This document shows positions 23,476 to 46,800 of a DNA stretch of 64,000 nucleotides, one piece after another. The position numbers and the translations under genes were made by a program. Each line of letters begins with the position of its first letter. The first letter of the stretch is position 1. The notes under the pieces were generated by a model, which saw only the letters and a program-made list of their open reading frames with translations, did not search any database and was not told where the DNA came from. This stretch comes from Solen grandis (taxonomy: Eukaryota > Mollusca > Bivalvia > Adapedonta > Solenidae): positions 11,293,324 to 11,357,323 of the forward strand of contig CM037783.1 in assembly GCA_021229015.1 (NCBI GenBank). Reading direction: 5' to 3'.

Positions 23476-25690
23476 CATACAAAACTAAAACACACTGACT
23501 CTACCTTAAAGACCTGAGCCAGTCTCAAGTCAAGGTCTTGAAGATCAAAAGCTCATCTAAGATGATTACAACCCATTTTTTCTTATCATTTTTCTTGATA
23601 TTTTTTTTTCAGTCCCTGAAACTGTCTCTATTCTAAGATGAAATGTACAAGATTCTTAAGTTCAAAGATCAGCAAATAATTAAGAGATGCATGTCAAAAC
23701 ATTAAGAGTTTCAATTTCCTACTATCAAAAATATTGCAGAGAACAAAAGAAAGTTTGCTTTTCAACTTTCAACATATATATCCGAAGTTTTAAAGTTGAG
23801 AAGTTTCTTTATTATCATAATTCAATGATAACTGATATTTAATATTCTCAGGATCACTTTGAAGTTACCTCCTATTGTGGCTTTTCACTCAGCCACCGTC
23901 TATTGATTATTAAACAGAAAAAAAAATGAAATGGCTGATAAACTTATGAAGCAGAGGATAATTTGTGAATTAATGATTCGGGAGGAGGGGGGTATCTTTT
24001 TTTTTATCTCTTATTTCTTATACATTCCTGGTGCATTTTCATTAATGTATGCAGTAAAATACCATAGTAATAATCAGAGTTGAACATATAGATAGCTATG
24101 TGCATTTAAGTGCAATAATTTTGTTTTAATTGATTTCTTTAAGTGTGATACAATGATAAAAGTATAAACCAGTCTTCCTCTGTAGAATCCTCACTAATAA
24201 TTCATTTTTCATTTATGAAAAGACCAGAATTCTTGGGAAGCAAGTTTTATATTAGTGTAGTAGGACCAACAACTGCAAGTATTCAGTTCTCACCATTTTT
24301 GTATTCTCAAGCTACATGGATCAACAATATATTTCTCTTAGAGGCCAGTTGACAGCCTCTGACAGCGAAATCAATGACACCTCTCAAAATTGACTTATCC
24401 TTGTGAAGTTGTTTCCAAGTTTTTATTGAAAAATTTCTAGCTAAAGATAAACACATTCATTTTATAATCACTAATGCTTCTTTCTATTTATTTTCTAACA
24501 ACCTGTTCAAACTTATGATAACTTACATTTAGCAAACAATGACTGATTTATGTAAAAAAAACATCTATTCTTAAAATAGTGCATGTTTGATTATAAATAC
24601 ACTTCTCAACAATCCTATGTACAGACTGAGAAGTCATTTAGAGCTATAGTTTTTATTAATCTAATAAAAAGGCATGCCCATTTACCCCCAGCAGTGTTTT
24701 TTTAACCCCAAAAGTTGTAGGGCTCTCTATATGAAACATTGAATGGGTATGTACACAGTCTAGAAAAACAGTAATTGCATCCCCAGTTACCAAACTCAGT
24801 GGGCACCCTGTAATAAAATGGACACTGTGAGCGTGATTAATTTATGTTTCTTGTTCTCATGTAGATCATCTTAAATTTTGCACACCAATCTGTGATGTTA
24901 GGAAGTGTGAACTTCATTGCAACTGCTGTTAATAGGTTCTGTCTATATATGTCCACCATACTTGTGACAGACTCCTTGTAAGTTCCATTTTGTAAATAAA
25001 TTTTGCCTTTTTTTGTTAAGAGTTACTGTCATTTCGTCACACAATTTTCATCAAAATGGCATTATATAGTTTTGACTAAAGATGTTTCGTCAAACTATCA
25101 TTTTGTTCAACGACCATTTCATCATAAAATATTAATATAAACTAATAGTGATCAATATGGACAGTAATTTTTATTTTTTGCTGATTTGTTAATCCACTAC
25201 AGTTTGGATTCAAATAAAAATAAATATAAAAAAAAATTTATGATTTACGAGTTCAATTGCTATGAAAGTCATACGTTAATAAATGGGTCAGGGTTAACTG
25301 TTAATAAAAAAAAAAAATTAAAAAATCTAACAAAAATTATTGTTCTATGTTTTTATGATGCATATTTAGTATTATTTACCGATTCAATGTCTGGATTTAG
25401 CCTTAAATGATATCATAACTAAAAGCTGAATAATAATATTTGAAAATTGTTTGTATTTTACATTGTATGATACTATACATCCATGGAAGACAAATTCTAA
25501 AGTATGGAAGTATTTTGGATTTAGAAATAGCACAAATTTTAAAAAGGACAAGTGTAAAATCTGTTTAATTTAATTACCCTACAAATATATTACTTATTTT
25601 CCTTCCCGACCTTATCATTAAATAAGAGTAAAATACAATAAAACACCTACATTATACATAGTAGAAAATTCCCCTCTTAGCTCGTTTGTG
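23476..25690. other. Noncoding AT-rich DNA
   Basis: No exon, RNA gene or shared repeat family was recognised. Probably first-intron or 5'-flanking DNA of the minus-strand zinc-finger gene. Confidence 0.4.
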
Positions 25691-25697
25691 CACTTCC

Positions 25698-25755
25698 AAC
25701 CCCCCCCCCCCCCCATGAGCCTGTCCCTCCCCCCCCCCACCCCCGCCCCCATGAG
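25698..25755. repeat. Poly-C / CCCCATGAGCCTG low-complexity block
   Basis: Two C-runs alternate with the phrase CCCATGAGCCTG, repeated twice. Simple repeat. Confidence 0.8.
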
Positions 25756-25895
25756 CCTGGACCCCTTTTCACCCAAAGTGAAAAAAACACTAACACTTAA
25801 GTATTTTGTCACGGTGCCATATATTTCGTGGATATGGCCCTACAAAATGTAATGGTGGGAGATGGCCTGATGGGGCTTCTCTTCTGGTGTACCTA

Positions 25896-26770
25896 ATCTC
25901 TACTGAGATCCGCTCCGGTTATATTTTTCGTTCTGGCCTCCGCTGGATCTCTACCCAACCCTTATATAAAAGCTTCGGGAAATTTACACCGATACCCCTA
26001 ACTCGTTTCGGCCGTTCAAATTGATTGTTTTAGGATGCACACCTAAAAATCCACGCATGTCTACTAAGAAGACATATTTTTCTTTCCATTTCATTCAACA
26101 TCATTGTCTTAGCTTGCCGATTTCATAAATACGGTGACGGAAAACACCAAACCGCTCACCTCATAGTTTTAAACAGACATGTTGTAAATATTGATCACGT
26201 GACTAGTGGCGAAACAGTTTAAACTACAGCTCCGTTCAGTTACGACTGTTCAACAGCAAAAGGTAAATGCTCTTTGCCAATAAGTCGGCCCTGGCAAAGT
26301 CAAAGAAATTTAGCTGTATAAAACGATTTTTCAAAAGAAAGTTTATGTGAAATACATTCTATTTACTTATAGATCGAGAAAACCACACACCGCTCTGTAA
26401 CGCATAACCCGCGAGTTGAACCTAAATGTAGTTATCCAATCACGGATTAGTCACGTGATAACCATCGCATGTAAACAATATGGCGGTTTAAATGGCGAGT
26501 TTGGAGGTTTCGTGAGTCTGTAGCTGTAAAACTGGTGAAATCGGTAAGCTAAGGCAATGATATTGAATGAAATGGAAAGAAAAATATGTCTTCTTACTAG
26601 ACATGCGTGGATTTTTAGGTGTGCATCCGAAAACAATCGATTTGAACGGCCGAAACGAGTTAGGGGTATCGGTGTAAATTTCCCGAAGCTTTTATATAAG
26701 GGTTGGGTAGAGATCCAGCGGAGGCCAATACAAAAAAAATAACTGGAGCGGATCTCAGTAGAGATTACTG
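25896..26770. repeat. Large inverted repeat between divergent genes
   Basis: The left arm (about 25896-26205) and right arm (about 26445-26770) are inverted copies. Matching phrases are TCTACTGAGATCCGCTCCGG, CCCTTATATAAAAGCTTCGG, CCCCTAACTCGTTTCGGCCG and ACATGCGTGGATTTTTAGG (or complements). The outer ~240 bp are nearly identical. The inner parts are more diverged but both carry a TCACGTGA E-box. A third, short copy of the outer motif is at 26817. The block lies between a minus-strand zinc-finger gene and the plus-strand Deltex gene. It may be a foldback element or an inverted promoter duplication. Confidence 0.75.
26440..26543 (+). promoter_or_regulatory. Candidate promoter and noncoding first exon of the Deltex gene
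   Basis: Contains CCAATCA, TCACGTGA (E-box) and AATATGGCGG (YY1-type motif), then a stretch ending in a good donor (AAATCG|GTAAGC at 26543/26544). The coding exon at 28012 begins after an acceptor (CTCAG at 27985), so a noncoding upstream exon is required. This is the best candidate, but the link is inferred and other donors exist. Confidence 0.4.
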
Positions 26771-28011
26771 GTGTACCCTTAGAACGCTGCACTTCTCTAG
26801 ACGGAATGACATAATCTCTACTGAGATCCGCTCCGGCTATTTGTACAATGCACAAAGTGTGAACACTGGGTACATCTTACAGAAACATCATTATGCATAC
26901 ATGTACTTAAATGTATTTATAACGTCTCCAATGAAATGTGAAGGGTAAAATGTCGGACTGAGTCTCCGGATGAATAGTTCACATTTAAACTCAAAGGTCA
27001 GTAAAGAAATTCTTCACTTATTACCTTCAACTCATTTGGCATCCGTTTAAGTTGAAAATATGATAGCAATAACTGTTTAATTTAGATATTTTGCGGAAGG
27101 AAGCGCGTTTTCGAAATACGGTGCTGTGAGAAGGACACGCACATAAAGCCAGTTTGTCAGTGTATTACGTGCATAGACATATTCACCAACCAGGCTGTTA
27201 CTACGAGACATAGAATTATTATATCGGCATGTCTAACTTATTTTACTTATTTTAGATAATACATCAATTACATCTATTCAGGCCTGATCTGAAAATGACC
27301 GCTACAATAATAAGGTATATTAACAATGATAAATTTTGTGATAGTTGATCTAAACGCTTTGAAAAATATTGCTTTCCAAAGAGGAAAAAAAAATTAAAAA
27401 ATAGAATAAAATAAAATATATTGAATAAGTTCATGCTGTTGCTAAACCAGCTATTTTTCTTTGTTGTGCAATCTATGGTTGATTGTGAAAGGCGACGTTA
27501 CTAAAAATAGACTCTTAAATCGCAACATTTGGACGACATCGGCTGATGATTTAGCTGATAATGTTAGAACTCGGTGTGTATATCTATATTAAGAATATGT
27601 ATAATTATTAAGCATTCCACAGTAAGTTTATTCAGTGGTTTAAACGTTGCTCTCAGTTGAAATTATATTTTAATGTCGTGTATGTGCGTACGATTTTTCA
27701 TAAAAGAAATTATTTGATTATATATCATGATTTTTTAATAAAACAAAACTAATTAAATCTTGATTAATTTTGTGTGTGAAACGTGCAATGTTGGACTTGA
27801 TGATTCTTTAGCAGTTTTAAATACACACGTGTGTGTATAGATCTTTGAGAAAATGGTAGGACAAAAATGTATATACATGCAGACCTATAGATTCTTAATT
27901 GGTTTTTAATAAATTTGTGAATTGGAAAAGTCTCTTAAAGGTATTATTTAATATATATGTTATAATTCCTTCCTTTTTTTCTCAGAGATTACGAACCTCA
28001 ATACAACAAAC

Positions 28012-38142
<10,131 letters not shown>

Positions 38143-38183
38143 TGTGTCACCAGGACCAACAGACATACCAAACTTACAAGTTT

Positions 38184-38230
38184 TCACACACACACACACA
38201 CACAAACACACACAATTTTTTTTTTTCCAA
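38184..38230. repeat. (CA)n and poly-T in the Deltex 3' UTR
   Basis: About 11 CA units, then a run of T, inside the transcribed 3' UTR. Confidence 0.85.
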
Positions 38231-38616
38231 CACACTTTTGCTCAGAGGAAGTCCTCTCTTTTTCTATTTTGTACATGATCCCTCCTTATAGCTCTAAAAA
38301 GCTGGGTTGTGTAAAAGATAATTGTGAATAAGAAAGGGTAAAACCTTTCTGGATTTTTAGCTGTGGTTGGTATGTGTGCCAGAACCACTTTGGAGGCATG
38401 AAGGTTTGATGCCAGTGGTTTTTTTTTGTCAAAATATACACACACCCCGCCCGCCTGGAATATATATTTTTCCCCCAATCTTTTTCATTTTCCGCCTCCA
38501 TAAGTATGAGTTTACATACCATATTGTGTGCATGGACTCACTGTTGTATTTAATGCTATATTCTTAATGAAACAGTGCAAACATGCTATATCATTGTTCT
38601 TATTATTCTTTTATGC

Positions 38617-38622
38617 AATAAA
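38617..38622 (+). terminator. Poly(A) signal AATAAA, Deltex gene
   Basis: AATAAA 475 bp past the stop codon at 38142. It is the first canonical signal on the plus strand that I noticed. Confidence 0.5.
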
Positions 38623-39321
38623 ACTTCATTAAATAAGAGTAAAATACAACAAAATGCCTAAAAATCACTGGATGTTGTTGCTAGTTGTTTCAGCAGCTGA
38701 TTTTCCAAAAGCTTAAAATCAAACAGACCCACAATAGTATGCCTTTAGCTTTCAAGGAATAACAGTTTAGTTTTACCAAATGTTGAAGAAAATAAATTGG
38801 ACCTCACAAGTAAGTCCAACAAGATGCCTTTCCATGAAATTGCAGTAACAAGAGACTAATACATATTTTTTTAGTCTGTTTCCAAAAATATAACCTTTTT
38901 TCACAAGAGGTAAACTATAAATATGTTAATATCTTACTAATAACCCATATTAATAAGATACATGTATTCACTTAATTTGAATCCCAGTATATCCAGGACA
39001 ATGTGATTATGGAATGCAAAATCATTACTTATAATAAGGAATGTGTTGTTTAACAAGTGATGCTTGTATTTTTCTTACTTTTGTTTGTGCAAATATATTT
39101 TGTGATGTTTTGTACAAATATGTTTTGTTTTAAATAATAATTTATTTACATAATAAAAATTATTGCTTTATACATGTATATGAATTTATTTGTGTGTGTG
39201 TGCGGGTGTGTGGTTATGGCCTGCTCAAATTCAAAGCACAAATACTTAAATTCTAGTTGCTATTAAGTTCCAGTTTCTATATTTAGTAACAGTAACATTG
39301 ACTCTACATATCTAAAAAAAT

Positions 39322-40810
39322 AACAAGAGCTGTCAGAGGACACCACGCTCGATTATTCAAAATGCTTGTTGGTAAATCAAATGAAATCTATTTCAATTCT
39401 TGCCCTTTCACATACCCTGTACATAATAATAGTCAAAAATGATATTCCTTGATAGACTGATACCCCTTAATATTTTTATGATGTCTAAAATCAATCCCAT
39501 GCCTAGTTACTGAGACATAAGCACAATAACACTGTGCATGCAAAACTTTAACTAAAAATCCAAGTTAGAAAAGGGCCATAATTTGTATAAAATTCAGTCC
39601 AAAAGTTATCCTCCTTTAGTGTTCTGATTCCCCTGAAGACACTCCTTAACTTTCTAGTCAATTCCACAAAGAATTTCTGAGATATATGCTGGATAGTAGC
39701 TTGAATGCAAAAATTTAACCAAAATTCTAAGTTAAAAAGGGGTCTTAATTTTTAATATATTCCATCAAGTGTTATCTTCCTTTATAGTATGATACCCCTT
39801 AACATTAAAGATGTTTAAAATCAATCCCATGCCTGGACACTAAGATATTAGCATGAAAGTACCTTGCATGCAAAACTTTAACCAAACTTTTTAAGTTTAA
39901 AAAGGGGCCATAACTTTTAAAATATTCCATCAAAAGTTATCTACCTAGATAGTATGATACTCCTAAACATATTAAAGATGTTTAAAATCAATCGCATGCC
40001 TGGATACTGAGATATTAGCATGAAAGTAACTTGCATGCAAAACTTTAACCAAAATTTCTAGGTTAAAAAGGGCAATAATTTGTAACGTATTCCATCAAAA
40101 GTTATCTACCTGATAGTATGATACCCTAAACATAAAGATGTTTCAAATCAATCCATGCCTGGATACTGAGATATTAGCATGAAAGTACCTTGCATGCAAA
40201 ACTTTAACCAAAATTTTTAAGTTAAAAAGAGGCCATAATTTGTAATATACTCTATCAAGAGTTATCTACCTAGATAGTATGATACCCCTAAACATATTAA
40301 AGGTGTTTCAAATCAATCCCATGCCTTGATACTGAGACATAAGCATGAGAGTATCTTGCATACAAAACTTTAACCAAAATTTCTTAGTTAAAAAGGGGGC
40401 CATAATTTGTAATATATTCCATCAAGAGTTATCTACTTTGGTTGTCTGATGCCCCTAAAAATATTCATAAACTTTCAAGTCAATACCATGAATAGTTATT
40501 GAGATACAAACTAAATAGTGGCTTGAACGCAAAACTTTAACCAAATTTTCTATTGCATGCAAAACTTTAATCAAAATTTCTAAGTTAAAAAGGGGCCATA
40601 ATTCATATAAAATTCAGTCAAGAGTTATTTACCTTGGTTGTCTGATGCACCTAAACATATTTATAAACTTTCAAGTCAATACCATAAACGGTTATTGAGA
40701 TATAAGGTTGATAGTAACTTGCACACAAAACTTTAACCAAAAGCCACAACGCCAATGCCGACGCAAGGGCGACTGCAATAGCTCTCATATTCTTCGAATA
40801 GTCGAGCTAA
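39322..40810 (+). mobile_element. HINE-like element with ~165-bp tandem units
   Basis: Starts AACAAGAGCTGTCAGAGGAC with the subterminal motif GCTCGATTATTC. It holds about seven units with AAAAGGGGCCATAATTTGTA (spacings mostly 160-167 bp). It ends with a hairpin (ATTC-TTC-GAAT), AGTCGAG and CTAA at 40807-40810. The terminal GAATAGTCGAGC is the inverted copy of the 5' subterminal motif. Intergenic, between the convergent Deltex and syntaxin-18 genes. Confidence 0.82.
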
Positions 40811-41024
40811 AAACGAATCTACCTGTCATTGATAAGTGAGAACTGTTAAAAGTTTCACAGGAACAGAATCCTATTGAGGTTGTGTCTGGATTAAACATCA
40901 TCCTCAAGATCCTGACAGAAACCTAATGGAGTGTGAAATATGGTCAATGTTACATGCGGTACTGGTTAGCCATTACCTACTAATATCAATTTCATGAAGG
41001 GGAAGAAATGAGCTGTAAATGAAA

Positions 41025-41162
41025 AGAGCTGTCCTTCAGACAGTGGGCTTAACTATTCCAATTTAAATAAGGGCGGAGATTTAATTAGCATAGATAGGCA
41101 TGATAGTAATTTTCACATAAATCTTGTCCAAGGTGTGACGCTGACAACAGGGTGAGCTAAAA
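41025..41162 (+). mobile_element. Short HINE-like element
   Basis: AAAGAGCTGTCCTTCAGACA at the left and ACAACAGGGTGAGCTAA at the right. The ends match the larger families but the tandem units are missing. Confidence 0.5.
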
Positions 41163-41940
41163 ACGTGCCTGGTTTTCATACAAAATTATAGAGGATAAAA
41201 TACATTGTCCCCCCCCCCTCCCCCCCCCACCCTCGTAACCATAAGAAGTTCTAAATTTGATTTTTCTTGTAGTCATTTATCCTTATCTTCTTCAACTTCT
41301 GATAAAAATATACACATCATGATCATCCCGTAAAACTAGATACTTAACAATGGAAAAAATTTTAAAGTGACTAATTTCATGCAGTTAAAACTTGCATATT
41401 TGGCATTTTCAAAATTCTAGACCAAATATATTTGAATCATCAGGCTCATAAATAAAGTGAGAATTAAAACCTTGTTAGTCATTCTGATTTCTCAATATCA
41501 CAAACACCAAAAACAATGTGTCAAAAAGAACAAAAAATATTACAAAGTCTTCAGTTTATATTGCACTTTATTGCATATCTCTTTCAATATTTCATTATCC
41601 TGTAACAAAAATATAAATAATGAAATCAAATATGTCTCTAGTTAAATATGAAACTACAAAAAGTATGAATTTAACAAAGGCCTGACACATATCTTTCCTA
41701 TCTGTTAATGATCTGTGTATGCACAATTTGGGATAGAAATCCAATTTTATAAATTTTGCTTTGTTAAAATGAAAAGTACCAGGCAGACAAATTCATTAAA
41801 ACAAATGGACCCATACCTCAAGGCTAAAAACAGTGTAACTTTAAATACTCTGATAAGAAAAACAAAACAAAAAAAACATGCTGTGTATGATTAAATAAAC
41901 ATAAAATTATATCTTAAATCTGTAAATAACTTAACTATTT

Positions 41941-42072
41941 GAGTTTACTGTCACTTCGACAGAATTTCATTCATACAGCGACGCCCAGCTAATTACAGGT
42001 GGAGGAAGACCCGGAATGCATGGAGGCATCCAGGTAGATCCACAGACCTACCGCAAGCCAGCTGGAAGGCTG
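41941..42072 (-). repeat. SINE-A, truncated
   Basis: Only the 3' half (GAGTTTACTGTCACTTCGAC..GCAAGCCAGCTGGAAGGC). The tRNA-like head is missing. Confidence 0.8.
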
Positions 42073-43138
42073 TAAGTAACTGGTAACAAAGAAAGTCCCT
42101 TTTGTGATCATACCAATACATTTGTAACCGTATAGCTGGCTTTTTCTGCTTGTAATTTATTTCTGCTATTCTGTGGATAAACACAAAACTGTAGAAATAA
42201 AATCTGCGAAACTTAACTATCAATATAAAAGTATTTGCAGGATAAAACTATTAGATCCTGTCAGGACATCAGATACTGATCTACATAAAATATGTTGTGA
42301 CTGTGTTTCTATTATCAACAAAAATCTGATTACCGCTAGCATTACAACAAAACAACCAGTTGATGTTGTTTTTCACTAAATTGTTGAATGACTTGTTATT
42401 ACAGGAATTGATTAAAAAGAAAAAAGGTAGAATTATGACAGTTTAAATACTTTTCACTGTAATATTCTTTTATCAATGACACACAGGTCACCAGGTTCAC
42501 CTTGGGTCAGGGAGATTTTCACTGCCCAGGGATCTCAGTTAAATGCTTAACATTGCAAACTATGCATTTTTGGATATATACCAATGGCTTCCTTAGTGAC
42601 AAATTGCCCTCAAAATTTATTTGCAGTTGAAGAATATGGTTTAAAAATTGCACTTGCAAATCTATAGACATACAATTAAAAAGTCAAGTAATATACTGAC
42701 TCATGTCTGCTACTAACTTCTACAAAAGTAGCTGTTAAATAGTGTACTGTATGGCTGACGGTAGAGTATGTGAGTCAGAGATATAACATAGAGTGATCTC
42801 CCTTAGGTGTATTACTTAGATACTTAAGATATTTTGATATGTCTGCTTTAAATAGCTAGGTAAGCAAGTGCAGAAATAAGTTCTTCCTGGGTCAGAAATA
42901 GCAGAAAAATAATCTGTGGAAAAATTTTTTTATGGCAAAACTGCAGAATATATCACCAACCACCAAATGATATGCTAATCTTCTCCATGAAAATATAAAG
43001 AAACATTTGCATAGTCTTTGCTGTGGTAGATAATTGGAATACCCAATGAAAATTATTGTATCCAAACTAGCAACCAAATAAGCTCTCACATTCATTGTCT
43101 GACCAACTAGACCAAACATGGTATGTACCGGAAATGAA
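42073..43138. other. Intergenic DNA downstream of syntaxin-18
   Basis: No exon, RNA gene or shared repeat was recognised. Possible 3'-flank or 3' UTR of the minus-strand gene. Confidence 0.4.
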
Positions 43139-43381
43139 CATAACCCTTCCCCTCATATAGACTCATTTTGACGCACTCAGTAGGTACCACATAAAGCCTG
43201 ATCTGCAGAAAACCACAGTTAAACCTTACCAAATTTAATTATAAAGTCCTCATTTCCAGACCACGGAGGAGCAGCGAACAGCATAAAACCTGATCAGCCT
43301 GCGAGTTACTCGCAGGCTGATCTGGTTTTATGCTGTTCGCATAGGTCTTTTCATGGTATCCTCTATGAGGGAAAGGGTTAA
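43139..43381 (-). mobile_element. TTAA-flanked piggyBac-like MITE
   Basis: Full-length copy in reverse orientation. The right end is GAGGGAAAGGGTTAA; the left TTAA has mutated to ATAA. The central palindrome (CAGCCTGCGAGTTACTCGCA) is intact. It lies in the 3' flank of syntaxin-18. Confidence 0.9.
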
Positions 43382-43890
43382 GCATTACCCAATGTGTTGT
43401 CTAGTTTCTTTTCTAATTAGTATCCACCTTGTAAACTGTCATTTTCTCTTTTAGAATCCTTTTATTTACTGTATCACAGAAACCCTGAATATACAGAAAG
43501 TTGCTCTAAGGCAAAGGTAAATGAAACCCTGCTATATCTGTTTGTCAAAATGAAACTTAATGAAGAGAAAAGATGAAAATCAGTTATACATTCATGTAAC
43601 GCATATCTGTTTATTGTAAGGCCATATTCCTTACCTATAAGCACATAAATACTCCATTTTAAACCATATCTAAACATAGCAAAGTCGGATTAAATTGAAA
43701 TCAAGCCTCACAAAGCATTGCCTCTTCGCCTTTCCAAGTACTGATGAGTAGAGAACGGTATAAAATTTGATCAGACTAGAGTTACTCACAGGCTGATCTG
43801 GTTTAATTCTTGTCACAGGTCTTTTTTTTTCAAATCTGAACTAATACATAGAAAATCCATTTCAAAGTTTGTTTTCAACATACACACACT

Positions 43891-46800
43891 TCATCCACTG
43901 TACCAGTGTAGAAACAATAGAGAAAAAGTCAACACTAGAAGAAAGAAGAGTATCCAAACTCGAAAACCAGCATTCTTCTTCATGGCCTGAAAAAAACAAC
44001 AGAAGTATAGATAACTACAGATCTCGACTTATCATTCTGATAAAAATGGACTAATATTCTGGAATACAGGAGAAGAATGGTAATTAAACATTATCAGTAA
44101 AATTACTACCAACAGGATTTACCTAAATGAAATGTATTCATCTTGGACAAAATAATGTGGCAATGTTGTACATGTGTACTTTCAACTGAATAAACGGCAA
44201 GCAAATTAAGATATTGATAATGAAAATGTGACAGATGTGAGGGCTGGATGGAATACGTCATGCACGATTTCAGCACAGGAATATAGATACATGTATATAT
44301 AATATTTCATCTTTTTTATTAATCATCCGGAACCCCAACAAAATAAAAACAAGAGGGCCAAGATGGCCCTTGGTCGCTCACCTGAGAAAGATGATTGCTT
44401 AAGAAATAAAGATGCTTAAGTGTAAAAGTGAAATCTGGCTTTTTTTTATGGTGAAATGGGCATACCTCCTAAATTTACAGGTCAATATCAGTTATAACTG
44501 AACCCGATTGTGAGATTATGGGCATAAACATTGTCTTAAAGTTTAAAAAAGATTGTTAAAAAAATGAAGTTGGTAGAGAATAAACAAAGTGAAATCTTAC
44601 ATTTTTTGTATTAAAAGGGGCATAACTCCTGATCTAAATGGCCCATCTCAGCCACAATTGAACTCAATCGAGACCCTATGGTCATGAACATTGTAATAAA
44701 GTTTGAAGATGATTGCTCAGAAAGATGAAGATGCTAGAGTGTAAACAACGTGAAATATGGCATTTTTTTATATTTAAAGGGGCATAACTCCTGACCTAAT
44801 CACTGATCTCAGCCATAATCGAACTCAATCGAGACCTTATGGTCATAACATTGCCATAAAGTTTTAAGATGATTGCTCAAAAGATAAAGATGCTAGAGTG
44901 TAAACAACGTGAAATATGGCATTTTTTTAATATTAAAAGGGGCATAACTTCTGACCTAATTGACGGATCTCAGCCATAATCGAACTCAATCGAGACCTTA
45001 TGGTCATAAGCATTGCCATAAGTTTGAAGATGATTGCTCAAAAAATGAAGATGCTAGAGTGTAAACAACGTGAAATATGGCATTTTTTGAATATTAAAAG
45101 GGGCATAACTTCTGACCTAATTTACCGATCTCAGCCATAATCGAACTCAATTGAGACCTTATGGTAATAAGCATTGCCATAAAGTTTGAAGATGATTGCT
45201 CAAAAGATGAAGAAGCTAGAGTGTAAACAACGTGAAATATTGCATTTTTTTAATATTAAAAGGGGCATAACTCCTGACCTAATTGACGGATCTCAGCCAT
45301 AATCGAACTCAATCGAGACATTATGGTCATAAACATTGTCTTAAAGTTTGGAAATGATTGCTTAAGAAATAAAGGTGACAGAGTGTAAACACTAAAAATT
45401 GTTGACGCCGCACGACGGACGCTCACGGGATCACAATAGCTCACCCTGAGCTTTGCTCAGGTGAGCTAAAAAAAAAAAAAGACATGATATGCGACACCTA
45501 CGGATTCACTGGACAGGGAACTTAATCAAGAATATATAAATGAAAAGTGTAGAAAAATATTACTGAACTATCAAGCAACAAAAAACAAGAAGAGTCATCA
45601 CCTCTCTGATTTCCTCATTTCCTTCCTTGATATTTTCTGTGGTTAAAACAGCAGTGTCTGCAATTCTCATGATATCTTCCTCCTATTAATACATTAAAGG
45701 ATATTCAAAATACATGTAATTACCACCTTGATCTTTTCAATCCTTTAAAAAAACATAATGAAATTTAAATAGCTAAAATCAAATTACAAAATAAAACAGC
45801 AAATATTATATCATTCTGAAAGGAGGCTTTTTTTTTTTTTTTTTTTTTTAATTTTTTTTAAAATTAAAAAAAAGTTTGAGTTTTGGCCGATGACCGACTT
45901 ACCTGTTGTAACACTTTTTCTGTAAATATTTCTTGGAGACTAGCTATTTCTACAACTCTGCCTTGAATTTTACTGGTAAAATAAAATGAAAAATACATCT
46001 TTAACACATGAATGGCCCATTTAATAAAATTTAGAAAATTTGTTCTGAATGCATAATTGTGTCTGATATACTAACATTATCATTTCTTTACCACTAAATA
46101 GAGTTTTTATGAATAAAAAAGATAGAAATATACTAAGAATATGTTGATGTGATTCGATTAAGACACACTCATTCTTTAAAATATCCATCTTTGATGGGGA
46201 AATATGGAGAATTCTTCATTTTTTGTGCACCCACATCAACATATCAATGTCACTTGGTAAGGAAGTAACTAAGGAGACAGTCCTGTCATTAAAATATTTC
46301 TTCATCTTAGCCATATGTTTTTTTTTTAGTTTGATCCCTGCTTAGGACAAAGTCATATTAGAATCTTCCAAGGTGCAAAATAATGGTCAATCCCAGGTGT
46401 AATAGTATGATTCTGCCATCCCATTGTAACGACTTGTTACAGCTGTACAGTTACATAATCAAAACTTGGTTCAACAATAAAACATCCAGCTATTGTCAGA
46501 CAATATTAAGGTGTCAAACTTTGTATGTAAAAAATCTTTGTACGCATACAATCTCAGATATTAAATAGCATTCTTCACATAAAGTCTTGAATTTGTGTAT
46601 AATGCCATTAAATGGATAACTTTTCTTTAATCTTTATTGTGCAAATAAGAAATTGGCAGGCACTACATGTATATAGGACATTCTGACAAAACAACTAAGA
46701 TCAAATTTGTTCATACAAAGTTTAGTGAAACTGGCCTCATTCCAAGTTCAGTGAAACGAACCCAAGTTTTTCAGTTCTCATAATGAAATGTTAAAGTTTA

